DNA of 64,000 nucleotides, taken from CAZIZT01 sp964544085. GTDB lineage: Bacteria > Campylobacterota_A > Desulfurellia > Desulfurellales > Hippeaceae. The notes beneath the pieces are model-generated. The model worked only from the letters and a program-made list of their open reading frames with translations, was not told the DNA's origin and did no database searches. Below are positions 43,105 through 52,380 of the stretch, one piece after another. The first letter of the stretch is position 1. Each line of letters opens with the position of its first letter. Location: positions 1-64,000 of the forward strand of contig CAZIZT010000007.1 of the NCBI GenBank assembly GCA_964544085.1, written 5' to 3'. Both the position numbers and the translations under genes were made by a program.

Positions 43105-46100
43105 CTACACTCCCTCCAGCATCAATCTTGCAGGAACACCCATGCGGGCGAGGGTATCGAGCAACACCAAAGAGGCGTTTACCGTTATCATACTTTGAAT
43201 GAGATAGGTGTGCTCTTCCTTTTTAAACCTGATAAACAGATTCTTATCGCCCCTGTGCTGCTGCAGCATCTCTTTTATCCTCTCCAAATCGTTGAGTTTC
43301 TCCGTGTTTAAGAAGAGTTCTATGCCCTTTACATAACGCTCAATTTCATCCAGCGTGTAGATCCGTTGCACAATAATAGAGGCCTTCTCGCTGCCCACTT
43401 CCTGATGCGCAACGATTATCAGTGGATCTTCACTTTCAAGGAGCTCTCTGTACCTTTCGTACGTATCCGGCCACAGGGTCGCCTCAAAAGTGCCTTTTGT
43501 ATCCATAAACTTTACAAACGCCATTACACTCTTTTTCTTCGTTTTCGTTTTCCTTATACTCACTGGCACGCCTGCCATTATCAGTTTGTCTCTATGAGAA
43601 GATGAAAGGTCGTCGCTTGTGGCGTTTATCAGCCCCTCCAGTGTACGCCTGTATTTATCAAGTGGGTTGGAGCTAATGAAAAAGCCGAGCAGTTCCCTTT
43701 CGTACTTAAGAATCTCTCTTTGGGATAGCATGTTTGCCTGTTTCAGCTGAGGTGGCGCCTCTGAAGGATGCTGCGTGCCGAACAACGCTTGCATCTTTAC
43801 ACCCTTGCCATTAGCCCTCTTCTGTGCCCACTCAAGCAGATCATCAAGGGATGCAAGCAGACTTGCTCTGTTTGGATGCAGCGAATCAAAACAACCTGCC
43901 ATTATCAGGCTCTCAATTACCTTTCTGTTAACCTTTCTTAGATCTACCCTTTTCAAAAAGTCGTATATGGACTCAAATCGCCCTTCTCTCCTTGTGCTGA
44001 TGATGCTCTCTATGGCTGCAGACCCCACATTCTTTATAGCACCAAAGCCAAAACGAATAACCGGTTTTCCATCCTTTTCAGCAACGGCAAAATCCCTCTC
44101 ACTATCATTGATATCCGGCGGCAAAATACCAATCTTTAGCCTGTTGCACTCCTCTATGTGTTTGGATATCTTCTTTGTATCGTTCTTCTCGCTTGTCAGC
44201 AGAGCGCTCATGAAGTAAGCCGGATAGTGTGCTTTTAGGTATGCAGTCTGGTAGGCAATGTAAGCGTATGCAGCTGAATGGGATTTATTGAAACCGTACT
44301 CTGCAAACTTCGCCATAAGATCAAATATGTATTCGGCCTTCTGCCTGCTTACACCATGCTGCTGAGCCCTCTCCACAAAGATGCCCCTCTGCTGTTCCAT
44401 AACCTCCTTTTTCTTTTTGCCCATTGCCCTGCGCAGTATATCCGCCTCACCCAGGCTATAACCGGCAAGCTTGCTTGCTATCTGCATGACCTGTTCCTGA
44501 TACAGGATAATGCCGTACGTCTCCTTAAGTATATCTTCAAGCTCGGGCAGTGGATAGTCTATGGGCTTATGCCCGTGCTTACGTTCAATAAAATCGCTTA
44601 CCATGCCGCTGCCCAGTGGTCCTGGCCTGTAAAGTGCAACAAGGGCTATCAGATCCTCGAAACAGGTGGGCTTTAATTCGGCGATCAAACGCTGCATTCC
44701 CGATGATTCCAGCTGAAAAATCCCAAGCGTATCACCGCTTTGCAGTAGTTTATACGTCTTTTCGTCGTCCAGAGGTATCTTGGATATGTCAAACCCGTTG
44801 CCTATCTGCTTTACGGTCAAATCTATAACAGTCAGATTTCGCAAACCAAGGAAGTCAAACTTTATTAACCCTACATCCTCCAGGTACTCCTTGGAGAATT
44901 GCGTAACAAGAGCATCCTCGCCAGCCGGCTTGTAGATGGGACACCTGTTGTAGATGGGCTCTTCAGAAATGACCACCCCTGCTGCATGTGTAGATGCATG
45001 CCTTTTAATGCCCTCAAGGGTTCTGGATATCTCGAACAGTTGAGCCACCTTCTCATCTTTTTTAATCTCGCTCTTTATCTGTTCACTCTCAGCGATTGCC
45101 TCCTCGAGGGTTGCCCTATCAGGTATCATCTTGGCAATTCTATCCGCCTCTTTGTAAGGAAAACCAAGCACCCTTGCAACATCCCTAACAACAGCCTTGG
45201 CAAGCATAGTACCAAATGTTATTACCTGAGCCACATTGTAGGCACCGTATTTCTCCTTAACGTAGTTTATTACCTCATCACGTCGCTCTACACAGAAATC
45301 AACATCGATGTCCGGCATAGAGACCCTCTCGGGGTTTAAGAAACGCTCAAAGAGCAAGTTGTAGCGAATTGGGTCAATCTCTGTTATGCCAAGGCTATAG
45401 GAGACAAGGCTCCCTGCTGCTGATCCACGACCGGGTCCAACAGGTATCTTGTTCTTCTTGGCGTAGTTAATGAAATCCCACACAATCAAAAAGTAACCCG
45501 AAAAACCCATCTGCTGTATTATCGATAGCTCAAGCTCAAGCCTATCCCTGTAGTGTTTCTTCAACTGCTCATCAAAACCCTGTGTACGCCTATCCAGCCC
45601 CTCATACGCCAGTCTTCTTAGGTACTCCTGCTCACTTGAACCATCAGGCGTCTTAAAATGGGGTGGCGAAAGTTCACCCAGCGTAAGCTCTACATTGCAC
45701 ATATCGGCAACCAGACGACTATTGTCAACAAATTCAGGATGGTCCTCAAACGCCTGAAGCATCTCCTCTTCCTTCTTGAAGTAGAATTCCTCACTACCCA
45801 TTCTCATTCTGTTTTCTTCTTCCAGCTTATGGTTGGTCTGAAGGCACAAAAGCACATCCTGCGCAACAGCATCTTCCTTGTTAAGGTAGTGACAATCGTT
45901 TGTGGCTACAAGAAGGGTATCCGTTTCCGCTGCGAGCCTGATAATATCCGCATCAATCCGCTGCTGATCCTCAATTCCGTGTCGCATGATCTCAAGAAAG
46001 AAATTGTCCTTACCAAATATCTCCTTGTATTCCTGAACAGCCCTTTTGGCGGCATCGTAGTCTCCCGCAAGCAGATGCCTTTGCACCTCACCATGCAAAC

Positions 46101-46500
46101 AAGCGCTGCCGGCAATCAGACCCTCTGAGTACTCTCTCAAAAGATCCTTATCTATCCTGGGTTTGTAGTAAAAACCCTCCGTGTATGAGAAAGTGGTTAA
46201 CTTCAGCAGATTTCTGTATCCCGTCAGATTCTTCGCAAGCAGCGTAATGTGATAGGTGCCTTTGGTCTGTTTATCCTTGCGGGATGTGGGCGCAATATAA
46301 CCCTCAAAACCAAGGATTGGTTTGATGTTTCTTTTCTTCGCCTCCTTGTAAAACTCGATTGCCCCGAACATGTTGCCATGATCCGTTAAGGCAACAGCCT
46401 CCATCCCGTCGGCGAGAGCCTTATCAAGCATCCTGTCTATCTTTGTTGCCCCGTCAAGCAGGCTATATTCAGAATGGTTGTGCAAATGAACAAATGACAT
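43105..46500 (-). CDS. dnaE: DNA polymerase III alpha subunit
   Basis: Replicative polymerase of 1131 residues. The N-terminal PHP domain (FVHLHNHSEYSLLDGATKI) is followed by the palm with the catalytic aspartates in MPDIDVDF, preceded by GPGRGSAAGSLVSY. The helix-hairpin-helix and OB-fold regions (about 780-1060) and a C-terminal tail complete the DnaE1 layout. The ribosome site is AAAGGAG. There is no intein or frameshift. Confidence 0.97.
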   Translation of the reverse strand: MSFVHLHNHSEYSLLDGATKIDRMLDKALADGMEAVALTDHGNMFGAIEFYKEAKKRNIKPILGFEGYIAPTSRKDKQTKGTYHITLLAKNLTGYRNLLKLTTFSYTEGFYYKPRIDKDLLREYSEGLIAGSACLHGEVQRHLLAGDYDAAKRAVQEYKEIFGKDNFFLEIMRHGIEDQQRIDADIIRLAAETDTLLVATNDCHYLNKEDAVAQDVLLCLQTNHKLEEENRMRMGSEEFYFKKEEEMLQAFEDHPEFVDNSRLVADMCNVELTLGELSPPHFKTPDGSSEQEYLRRLAYEGLDRRTQGFDEQLKKHYRDRLELELSIIQQMGFSGYFLIVWDFINYAKKNKIPVGPGRGSAAGSLVSYSLGITEIDPIRYNLLFERFLNPERVSMPDIDVDFCVERRDEVINYVKEKYGAYNVAQVITFGTMLAKAVVRDVARVLGFPYKEADRIAKMIPDRATLEEAIAESEQIKSEIKKDEKVAQLFEISRTLEGIKRHASTHAAGVVISEEPIYNRCPIYKPAGEDALVTQFSKEYLEDVGLIKFDFLGLRNLTVIDLTVKQIGNGFDISKIPLDDEKTYKLLQSGDTLGIFQLESSGMQRLIAELKPTCFEDLIALVALYRPGPLGSGMVSDFIERKHGHKPIDYPLPELEDILKETYGIILYQEQVMQIASKLAGYSLGEADILRRAMGKKKKEVMEQQRGIFVERAQQHGVSRQKAEYIFDLMAKFAEYGFNKSHSAAYAYIAYQTAYLKAHYPAYFMSALLTSEKNDTKKISKHIEECNRLKIGILPPDINDSERDFAVAEKDGKPVIRFGFGAIKNVGSAAIESIISTRREGRFESIYDFLKRVDLRKVNRKVIESLIMAGCFDSLHPNRASLLASLDDLLEWAQKRANGKGVKMQALFGTQHPSEAPPQLKQANMLSQREILKYERELLGFFISSNPLDKYRRTLEGLINATSDDLSSSHRDKLIMAGVPVSIRKTKTKKKSVMAFVKFMDTKGTFEATLWPDTYERYRELLESEDPLIIVAHQEVGSEKASIIVQRIYTLDEIERYVKGIELFLNTEKLNDLERIKEMLQQHRGDKNLFIRFKKEEHTYLIQSMITVNASLVLLDTLARMGVPARLMLEGV

Positions 46501-46544
46501 AAGCCACTCCTTTTTAACAATTGAGCATCGAGCACTCCGCTGTT

Positions 46545-46573
46545 AGTATATCACAAAAGTATTGTTTTTTTAA
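46545..46573 (-). promoter_or_regulatory. Weak promoter for dnaE
   Basis: Minus strand TTAAAA (46568-46573), 17 bp, TATACT (46545-46550); start near 46538, about 38 nt before dnaE. Confidence 0.4.
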
Positions 46574-46597
46574 GGTGCTTAAGGTTGAGTGTTAGTT

Positions 46598-46969
46598 CTA
46601 CTTTTCAGCCAAAAGCTCTGCTACCTTCTCTTTGAGCTCTGTTAAATCCGGCGATTTAACGATATATGCATCGGCTGCCCATGTATAAAAGTCCTGTTTG
46701 TAATGGGAATATGCTGTTGACATGATAACGGGCGTATCGGGTGAAATCTCCTTCATTCTACCAAGCACATCCAGTCCACTCATGCCCGGCATTGCAATAT
46801 CCAGTATCACAAGGTCTGGTTTTTCAGCCTCAAAAGCATCAAGTGCTGCCTGACCGTTATCGAAATCTACTACCTCGTAGCCCTCATCTTCAAACTCTTC
46901 CCTATAGAGCAACCTTATGGCTTCCTCATCGTCCACGATCATTATTTTTTTCTTCTCACTCATCATCAC
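46598..46969 (-). CDS. Single-domain response regulator
   Basis: A 123-residue receiver domain without an output domain. The acidic pair is in IMIVDDEEA, the phospho-acceptor aspartate in LVILDIAMPGMSG (about residue 56), and the switch serine and lysine are in IMSTAYSHY and YIVKSPDL. It overlaps the upstream histidine-kinase gene by 14 bases, so that kinase is the likely donor. It must act by protein contact or pass phosphate on; the target is unknown. Confidence 0.92.
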   Translation of the reverse strand: MMMSEKKKIMIVDDEEAIRLLYREEFEDEGYEVVDFDNGQAALDAFEAEKPDLVILDIAMPGMSGLDVLGRMKEISPDTPVIMSTAYSHYKQDFYTWAADAYIVKSPDLTELKEKVAELLAEK

Positions 46970-48275
46970 CCTCCCTCAGGTTTTTGGGCAGTGGCATTCT
47001 TATTATCGATTCTAAGCCGTTATGCACGTTTTTAAAGTCAATGGTTCCCCCATGCTGTCTTATTATCTCAGCAACAATTGACAGACCCAGGCCCGTCCCA
47101 TGCGGTTTGGTGGTATAGAATGGACGGGTTATCTCCTGCAGTTTCTCAGGATCCACTCCGCCGCTGTTGTCTCTTATGCGAATGACCACCTCATCTCCCT
47201 GCCTTTTGGCTGTGATCCAGACCTTACCACCCCTTTCGCCACCGTAGGCTTCAATGGAATTTTTCAGCAGATTAAGCAAAACCTGCTCCATCTGTGCCCT
47301 GTCGGCATAGATAACTGAGGCCTCATCATCTATCCTGACAGAGAACTCAAAACCGGCATTAAGTATATTTGCCATCTCTATTACCTTATCGACAAGCTCC
47401 CTTAAATCCAGAAACTCCTTTACCGGCTTTAAGGATCGGGAGTATCTGTTTATATTCAATGCAAACCTGTACAACTTGTCTAATTCACTTTCAATGATCG
47501 AAACATACTTTGAAGCGCGCTCGGACCTATCTGTATGCTCCTTCAGTTTGTTGAACAGACCGATAATAGCAATCAGTGAGTTCTTTATCTCATGTGCAAT
47601 TGTCGATGCTGTTTTTCCTATCGAGTAGAGCCTCTGATTGTGAAGTATCTCCTCCTCGTTTTCCTCAATAAAACCACGCAACGTATCAATCTGTTTCTGC
47701 TTAACAAGATTGGCAAGGGCAAGCCCAAACAAGGAAGCGTACGGTTTAAGGTGCGCCCCGGGTGTATCCTCAGCATCAAAGAGCATAAAACCCACAGTGG
47801 AATCAGCCGCAAGGAGTGGTATATAGAGAAACCTCTCCAGTTCCATTGCCTGAAGAGCAGCCCTTATGTGTCTGTTTTTCACATCTTTTCTATCAATGAA
47901 ACGCGTTTTCTTTGTAGCAAGGGGATTCAGCACAGAGCGAATTATATCACTACAAGGTATGTTCAATGCTCGTATCTTCCTGTTGTAAGCCGTCCTGTAA
48001 AACGGTTCAATGTCGAAAGCAAGAAGTCTATCCGCAAGTTCACCAATCTGCTGCGGAGGTTCGATCTTAAACCCATACTCCCTTATCTCGTCAAGCCTTA
48101 GACCGCACTTGGGGTCAAAACAGCGCTTTCTGAGGCTATACTTAAACACCACGCCCTTTCTAAAACCAAAAGCCATGAGAATAAACGGCAGTCCAACGAA
48201 ATAGAGGTGTCTTAAGTCCGTCTCTTTTTGAACCAGTATGGAAAATTCAGCCAAAAGCCTCTGGTCAGCCCGCAT
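46956..48275 (-). CDS. Soluble sensor histidine kinase
   Basis: A 439-residue kinase with no membrane helix. The first 200 residues look GAF-like (FLYIPLLAADSTVGFMLFDAED). The dimerisation helix holds the phospho-histidine in STIAHEIKNSLIAIIGL (about residue 230). The ATPase has N-box LLKNSIEAYGG, G1 RDNSGGVDPEKL and G2 TKPHGTGLGLSIVAEI. The N-terminal part holds scattered cysteines (KRCFDPKCG about 50). It overlaps argB by 11 bases and the response regulator by 14. Confidence 0.9.
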   Translation of the reverse strand: MRADQRLLAEFSILVQKETDLRHLYFVGLPFILMAFGFRKGVVFKYSLRKRCFDPKCGLRLDEIREYGFKIEPPQQIGELADRLLAFDIEPFYRTAYNRKIRALNIPCSDIIRSVLNPLATKKTRFIDRKDVKNRHIRAALQAMELERFLYIPLLAADSTVGFMLFDAEDTPGAHLKPYASLFGLALANLVKQKQIDTLRGFIEENEEEILHNQRLYSIGKTASTIAHEIKNSLIAIIGLFNKLKEHTDRSERASKYVSIIESELDKLYRFALNINRYSRSLKPVKEFLDLRELVDKVIEMANILNAGFEFSVRIDDEASVIYADRAQMEQVLLNLLKNSIEAYGGERGGKVWITAKRQGDEVVIRIRDNSGGVDPEKLQEITRPFYTTKPHGTGLGLSIVAEIIRQHGGTIDFKNVHNGLESIIRMPLPKNLREGDDE

Positions 48276-49122
48276 AGATCTCCGTGCCTATACCCGATAA
48301 AGTAAAAATCTCCTCAAGTAGTGAATGTTGTCTCTTGCCGTTAATGATATGAACCTTGCCAACCCCACTTTTAATGGCCTCTCTGCTTGAGAGCAGTTTC
48401 GGTATCATGCCCCCTGTTACCACACCCTTTTCAATGAGCAAATCGATCTCGTCAATATTGATAGAGGATATTAGCGCACCCTCAGCGTCCAATACTCCGT
48501 CAGAATCCGTCAAAAAAATGAGTTTCTCCGCTTTCAGGCTTACGGCTATAGCGCTTGCAACACTATCGGCGTTAATATTGTACCGTCTACCCTCATCATC
48601 GACGCCAATGGGTGCTACAACCGGAATATACCCATCGTTTGATAGGTGTACCAGCACAGACGGATCTACCTCTTTCACGTCGCCCACAAGGCCAAGGTCC
48701 ACATCAGTAGTCAGCTTCTTGCTCGCCTTTATGATTGTCGCATCAACACCGCTAATGCCTACAGCCCTGCCGCCATTTTTGTTTATGTTTAACACTATCT
48801 CCTTGTTCAGTTTGCCTGCCAGCACCATCACAACCACTTCCATCGTGCTTTCATCGGTTATTCTCAGCCCCTGGTGAAACCTGCTTTCAATGTTCAGGCG
48901 ACCAAGAATATGCCCTATGTCCCTGCCGCCGCCGTGAACAACAACCGGATTGATGCCAACATACTTAAGAAGGGCCACATCCTTGGAAAAGCTGTTCTTT
49001 AAACGCTCATCAACCATGGCGCTTCCGCCGTATTTGATCACTATTGTTTTGCCGAAAAAACGCTTTATAAAGGGCAGCACCTCGACAAGGCATTCGCCTT
49101 TATCGAACATGTATTCCTCCAA
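48265..49122 (-). CDS. argB: Acetylglutamate kinase
   Basis: Second step of arginine synthesis: phosphorylates N-acetylglutamate. The 285-residue amino-acid-kinase-fold protein has VIKYGGSAM near residue 30, VVHGGGRDIGHIL (about 61), NINADSVASAIA (about 177) and the C-terminal VTGGMIPKL and KVHIINGKRQHSLLEEIFT. Arginine feedback is common in enzymes with an N-terminal helix like this one, but is not shown. It is away from argF and argG and is coupled to the kinase gene. Confidence 0.95.
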   Translation of the reverse strand: MEEYMFDKGECLVEVLPFIKRFFGKTIVIKYGGSAMVDERLKNSFSKDVALLKYVGINPVVVHGGGRDIGHILGRLNIESRFHQGLRITDESTMEVVVMVLAGKLNKEIVLNINKNGGRAVGISGVDATIIKASKKLTTDVDLGLVGDVKEVDPSVLVHLSNDGYIPVVAPIGVDDEGRRYNINADSVASAIAVSLKAEKLIFLTDSDGVLDAEGALISSINIDEIDLLIEKGVVTGGMIPKLLSSREAIKSGVGKVHIINGKRQHSLLEEIFTLSGIGTEIYAG

Positions 49123-49143
49123 GTGTTAAAAGTTGGTCTATCG

Positions 49144-49171
49144 AGTGTATCATTTTGGCTTAAAAAATCAA
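49144..49171 (-). promoter_or_regulatory. Probable promoter for argB operon
   Basis: Minus strand TTGATT (49166-49171), 16 bp, TACACT (49144-49149); start near 49137, about 15 nt before argB, which has GGAGG before its ATG. Confidence 0.45.
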
Positions 49172-49240
49172 GAATCGTGGTTGAACGATGCATATTGTAG
49201 AGTCTGGACTTTGTTGCAAACGGTGTGTATCATATACTGT

Positions 49241-49642
49241 ATGAAGCTCGACAGAATAGATCTTCCCGGCATACTAAGCAGGATACCACCAGCAATCATT
49301 TTCGGATGGACGCTCCTGCTGGTGGCTATCGAGCTGATGCTGCCCCTTCTGGGTTTTGATACCATTATCCGCAGCAGATACACCTCTTTTGTGCTCTACT
49401 TCTTGACAGGATTCTTCAGCTATGCCTATCTGGCGCGCTTCCTTAAGCATAGAAAACTGCTCGGAGTATTAAGCGTACTTGCATCGTCGTCTGTAGCGCT
49501 CCTGTTGTTCTTTGCCTGTTGGGGACTGCAGGGCACTCCAGCCGACAGCAAATTGCTTGAATCTGCATGCCTTGGTGCAATCGTATTCGGTATTGTTGTA
49601 TTACCAAAAAAGCCGCTAACATTTAGAGGAAGAAAAATCTAA
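49241..49642 (+). CDS. Small membrane protein of unknown function
   Basis: A 133-residue hydrophobic protein with about four membrane helices (near 14-36, 45-65, 71-93 and 103-122) and short basic loops (RFLKHRKLLG; KKPLTFRGRKI at the end). I do not recognise the family. It starts at ATG 49241 (MKLDRIDLPG); the open frame continues upstream but without a good start. It is 15 bases before pdxJ and probably the first gene of a unit with pdxJ, acpS and folC. Confidence 0.6.
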   Translation: MKLDRIDLPGILSRIPPAIIFGWTLLLVAIELMLPLLGFDTIIRSRYTSFVLYFLTGFFSYAYLARFLKHRKLLGVLSVLASSSVALLLFFACWGLQGTPADSKLLESACLGAIVFGIVVLPKKPLTFRGRKI

Positions 49643-49656
49643 ACAAGGAGGTTGCC

Positions 49657-50388
49657 ATGCGACTTGGCGTGAATATAGACCATGTTGCCACAATCAGACA
49701 GGCAAGAAGAACGGTGGAGCCAGAGGTGCTGTATGCTGCATATCTGGCACAGGAAGCCCTTGCCGACGGCATAACTGTTCATCTTAGAGAAGACAGAAGA
49801 CATATCCAGGATAGGGATGTTTACCTTTTAAAGGAAAACATTAAATTACCACTCAATCTTGAGATGAGTCTGAACGAGGAGATCGTACAGATAGCACTGG
49901 ATGTAAAGCCACACCAGGTAACACTTGTGCCGGAAAATAGGCAGGAGATAACAACAGAAGGCGGTCTGGATGTTATAGGTGCACAGGCAAGGCTCAAAGA
50001 TGTAATACCCAGATTCAAAGAGGCTGGCATTCAGGTCAGCCTGTTTATCGATCCTGTGGAAGATCAAGTCGAGGCATCGAAGATGCTCGGTGCGGACGCA
50101 ATAGAGCTACACACAGGTAATTACGCCAATGCCAGATACGGTATGGAGCGCACAATAGAGCTCAACAAGCTTGCAGATGCTGCCAGATATGCCCACTCGC
50201 TGGGACTGCATGTGCATGCGGGCCATGGATTGACATACGAAAATGTTAAACCGGTTGCCGCAATAAAGGAGCTTGAGGAGCTCAACATTGGCCACAGTAT
50301 TATAGCAAAAAGCGTTTTTGTCGGTATTAAAGAAGCTGTCAGTATGATGAGAAAGCTCATACACGAAGCCAGATGGGAACAGGAATAG
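49657..50388 (+). CDS. pdxJ: Pyridoxine 5'-phosphate synthase
   Basis: Last ring-closing step of DXP-dependent vitamin B6 synthesis. The 243-residue TIM-barrel begins RLGVNIDHVATIRQARR. It has HLREDRRHIQDRDV, the catalytic glutamate region LHTGNYANA, and AGHGLTYENV near the end, all diagnostic. AAGGAGG precedes the ATG; the acpS start lies inside its last 16 bases. Confidence 0.96.
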   Translation: MRLGVNIDHVATIRQARRTVEPEVLYAAYLAQEALADGITVHLREDRRHIQDRDVYLLKENIKLPLNLEMSLNEEIVQIALDVKPHQVTLVPENRQEITTEGGLDVIGAQARLKDVIPRFKEAGIQVSLFIDPVEDQVEASKMLGADAIELHTGNYANARYGMERTIELNKLADAARYAHSLGLHVHAGHGLTYENVKPVAAIKELEELNIGHSIIAKSVFVGIKEAVSMMRKLIHEARWEQE

Positions 50389-50702
50389 ACATAGAACAGA
50401 TCGATAGGATAAGAAAAGCACACCTTCGTTTCGGTGACAGGTTCCTGAAGCGGCTCTTTTCAGAAAGAGAACTAAACATATGTATGAAGCGGGTTGATCC
50501 CTATCCATGCCTGACAGGCAGGTTCTGTGCCAAGGAGGCACTTATGAAAGCATCAAAAGCATCGCTCTCCTTCAAAGACATAGAGATACTTGCCGGCGAA
50601 GACGGTGAGCCTGTTGCATATATCCGCTCAAGGAAAAGCAGCTTTGAAATATCTATAAGCCACAGCAGAGATTATGCCGTTGCAGTTGCGATAGCGCGAT
50701 GA
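50373..50702 (+). CDS. acpS: Holo-[acyl-carrier-protein] synthase
   Basis: Transfers phosphopantetheine from CoA to acyl carrier protein. The 109-residue protein has the N-terminal GTGIDIEQIDRI with the metal aspartate, the central TGRFCAKEALMKA with the catalytic glutamate, and the C-terminal ISISHSRDYAVAVAIA. It overlaps pdxJ by 16 bases and folC by four; pdxJ-acpS adjacency is common. Confidence 0.95.
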   Translation: MGTGIDIEQIDRIRKAHLRFGDRFLKRLFSERELNICMKRVDPYPCLTGRFCAKEALMKASKASLSFKDIEILAGEDGEPVAYIRSRKSSFEISISHSRDYAVAVAIAR

Positions 50703-51892
50703 ACCAGATTGACGCCAATAGAGAGCTAACGAATCTGCTTGATGGGCTCGATCCATATTCGATTGATCTCACCCTGGATCGTGTGGAGCTTTTTTTGAAG
50801 AAGCTGGGTAACCCGCAGGCAGACTATCCGGTGGTGCTTGTAGGCGGTACGAACGGCAAGGGCAGTGTCTGTCAGATGCTAACAAATGCCTTCATCGATG
50901 CAGGCTACACCACCGCTACCTATACATCGCCCCATCTTATCCTGCTTAACGAACGCATTCGCATAAACAACAAACCGGTGGACTTCGAAATACTGCTTCA
51001 ACAGGCCAAATTTCTCCAAAGCATCAACTTCGAGGGTTTAACATACTTTGAGTTCTTAACAGCACTTGCCTTTTCCATCTTCAAAGAGTTTCAGGTGGAT
51101 GTAGCCATCTGTGAGGTGGGTATGGGGGGCCAATTCGATGCCACAAACACAACAGATCCGATCTTGAGCGTTCTAACGAGCATATCGCTGGACCACACAG
51201 AACATCTGGGCCGCTCGCTTAAGGAGATAGCCCTAACCAAAGCAGGCATCATCAAGCATCTGGGCGTAGTTGCCCCGAATCCTCCTGTCGTGATAGAAAC
51301 GGTTAAAAATGCCGTTGATGCACCTGTATTTCTAACACAAGAAAGCCACCTGGAGCAGGCACGCCATATCAGGTGTATAACGAATCCGAGCATCGACAAT
51401 ATTGCGGTGACCCTGCTGGCTATAGAACAGCTAATCTCGCTGGGTTTCAATCTAAAGCCTGAGTCAATCAACAACTCTTACTGGCCCGGGAGATTTGAGG
51501 TTATAAAGGATCAAAAACGCACAACGGTTCTGGATGGCGCACACAACCCAAAAGCCGTCGCAGCACTCATAAACAACCTGAAAAGAAGCGGCATAAAGCC
51601 CTCTCTGCTTGTTTTTGCCTCCCTGAATACAAAACCGTGGAGGCAACATATAAACGCCCTGGAAAAAATAGTGGACGAGATCCATCTGCCTCGACTGAAA
51701 AGCAGGCTTGCCGTAGCCCCGGAGACCATTGCTGAGCATCTAAAAGCACGCAAAACAACCAGACCTATCACAATACACAGGGATACAAACAGCTGTCTTG
51801 AGTCTATACTCCAGGAAAACAAAAACATACTCATTGCAGGATCCCTGTACCTTGTTGGGGAAGCCAAAGCCTCAAGCTTAAATTACGTGTAA
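50699..51892 (+). CDS. folC: Dihydrofolate synthase / folylpolyglutamate synthase
   Basis: Mur-ligase-fold enzyme that adds glutamate to dihydropteroate and folates. The 397-residue protein has the P-loop VGGTNGKGSV (about residue 47), the TYTSPHL loop, the omega region (FDATNTTDPILSVLTSISLDH) and the C-terminal domain with VLDGAHNPKA. The length is a little short of E. coli FolC (422). ATGA overlap with acpS. Confidence 0.94.
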   Translation: MNQIDANRELTNLLDGLDPYSIDLTLDRVELFLKKLGNPQADYPVVLVGGTNGKGSVCQMLTNAFIDAGYTTATYTSPHLILLNERIRINNKPVDFEILLQQAKFLQSINFEGLTYFEFLTALAFSIFKEFQVDVAICEVGMGGQFDATNTTDPILSVLTSISLDHTEHLGRSLKEIALTKAGIIKHLGVVAPNPPVVIETVKNAVDAPVFLTQESHLEQARHIRCITNPSIDNIAVTLLAIEQLISLGFNLKPESINNSYWPGRFEVIKDQKRTTVLDGAHNPKAVAALINNLKRSGIKPSLLVFASLNTKPWRQHINALEKIVDEIHLPRLKSRLAVAPETIAEHLKARKTTRPITIHRDTNSCLESILQENKNILIAGSLYLVGEAKASSLNYV

Positions 51893-51956
51893 CCATACAA
51901 GTCAAAAAGCGTTTATACAGACGAAAGGCCCGCAAAGGGGGTCAAGGAGGTGTAAC

Positions 51957-52304
51957 GTGACGGTTCCAGCTTTTAAGAGATTGCTTATCTCGCTGATGCT
52001 GGATACAAAAGCAAAAAAACCGGTAATCCCCGTTATTGAAATACAGCAACCCCTTAGCCTCCCTGTGATGCCGGCAGCCACGCCTCCAGAACATACTCTC
52101 CTCTATTGCCGCTTCTTTAAACACGACCCGGTACCTGTTTTCAACCCCCTGCCCGCAGGTAAGCATACCAAAAACGTGGCTCCCGGCACGCTTAAAACAC
52201 CGCAGAACATCATTAAAAGTTACGTTTCCTTCTCACCACAAGGGAGGCTACCCACTTTAGCCAACAACAAACAGGGCGCCAGTGCCACCTTTACATATAC
52301 TTGA
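51957..52304 (+). CDS. Hypothetical proline-rich small protein
   Basis: A 115-residue frame starting GTG after AAGGAGGTG, a perfect ribosome site with six bases of spacing. The product is basic and rich in proline, without signal peptide, membrane helix or recognised family (short stretches LPVMPAATPPEH, FNPLPAGKHTK). It lies in a 488-base gap after folC and is followed 12 bases later by a terminator, so it is probably transcribed, from the folC unit or an unseen promoter. Codon use is not convincing; it may be a decayed gene or an RNA with a chance frame. Bases 51893-51956 hold nothing else I can name. Confidence 0.4.
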   Translation: MTVPAFKRLLISLMLDTKAKKPVIPVIEIQQPLSLPVMPAATPPEHTLLYCRFFKHDPVPVFNPLPAGKHTKNVAPGTLKTPQNIIKSYVSFSPQGRLPTLANNKQGASATFTYT

Positions 52305-52316
52305 AACCTCCTAAAG

Positions 52317-52340
52317 CCCTCGCCACCCGGTGAGGGTTTA
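52317..52340 (+). terminator. Terminator after folC unit
   Basis: CCCTCGCC (52317-52324), ACCC loop, GGTGAGGG (52329-52336), 8 bp with one G-T pair, then TTTA. Confidence 0.6.
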
Positions 52341-52345
52341 TTCCC

Positions 52346-52374
52346 TTGCGCTAAAGTCAACTTATTCTTAGAAT
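52346..52374 (+). promoter_or_regulatory. Promoter at the phosphatase start codon (leaderless)
   Basis: TTGCGC (52346-52351), 17 bp, TAGAAT (52369-52374). The predicted start coincides with the A of ATG 52381 and there is no ribosome site, so a leaderless mRNA is expected. Confidence 0.55.
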
Positions 52375-52380
52375 ACAGAT

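Noticed and set aside
46545..46597. Terminator hairpin TTAAG/CTTAA between the response regulator and dnaE
   Set aside because: Only five A-T-rich pairs, and the T-run is on the wrong side for either gene.
51913..51950. Possible c-di-GMP or cobalamin riboswitch (CGAAAGG, CCCGCAAAGG)
   Set aside because: The conserved cores of both riboswitch classes are not present; the resemblance is only a few bases.
51942..52166. Minus-strand 74-codon frame opposite the hypothetical ORF
   Set aside because: No ribosome site or promoter; the plus-strand frame has the far better start signal.
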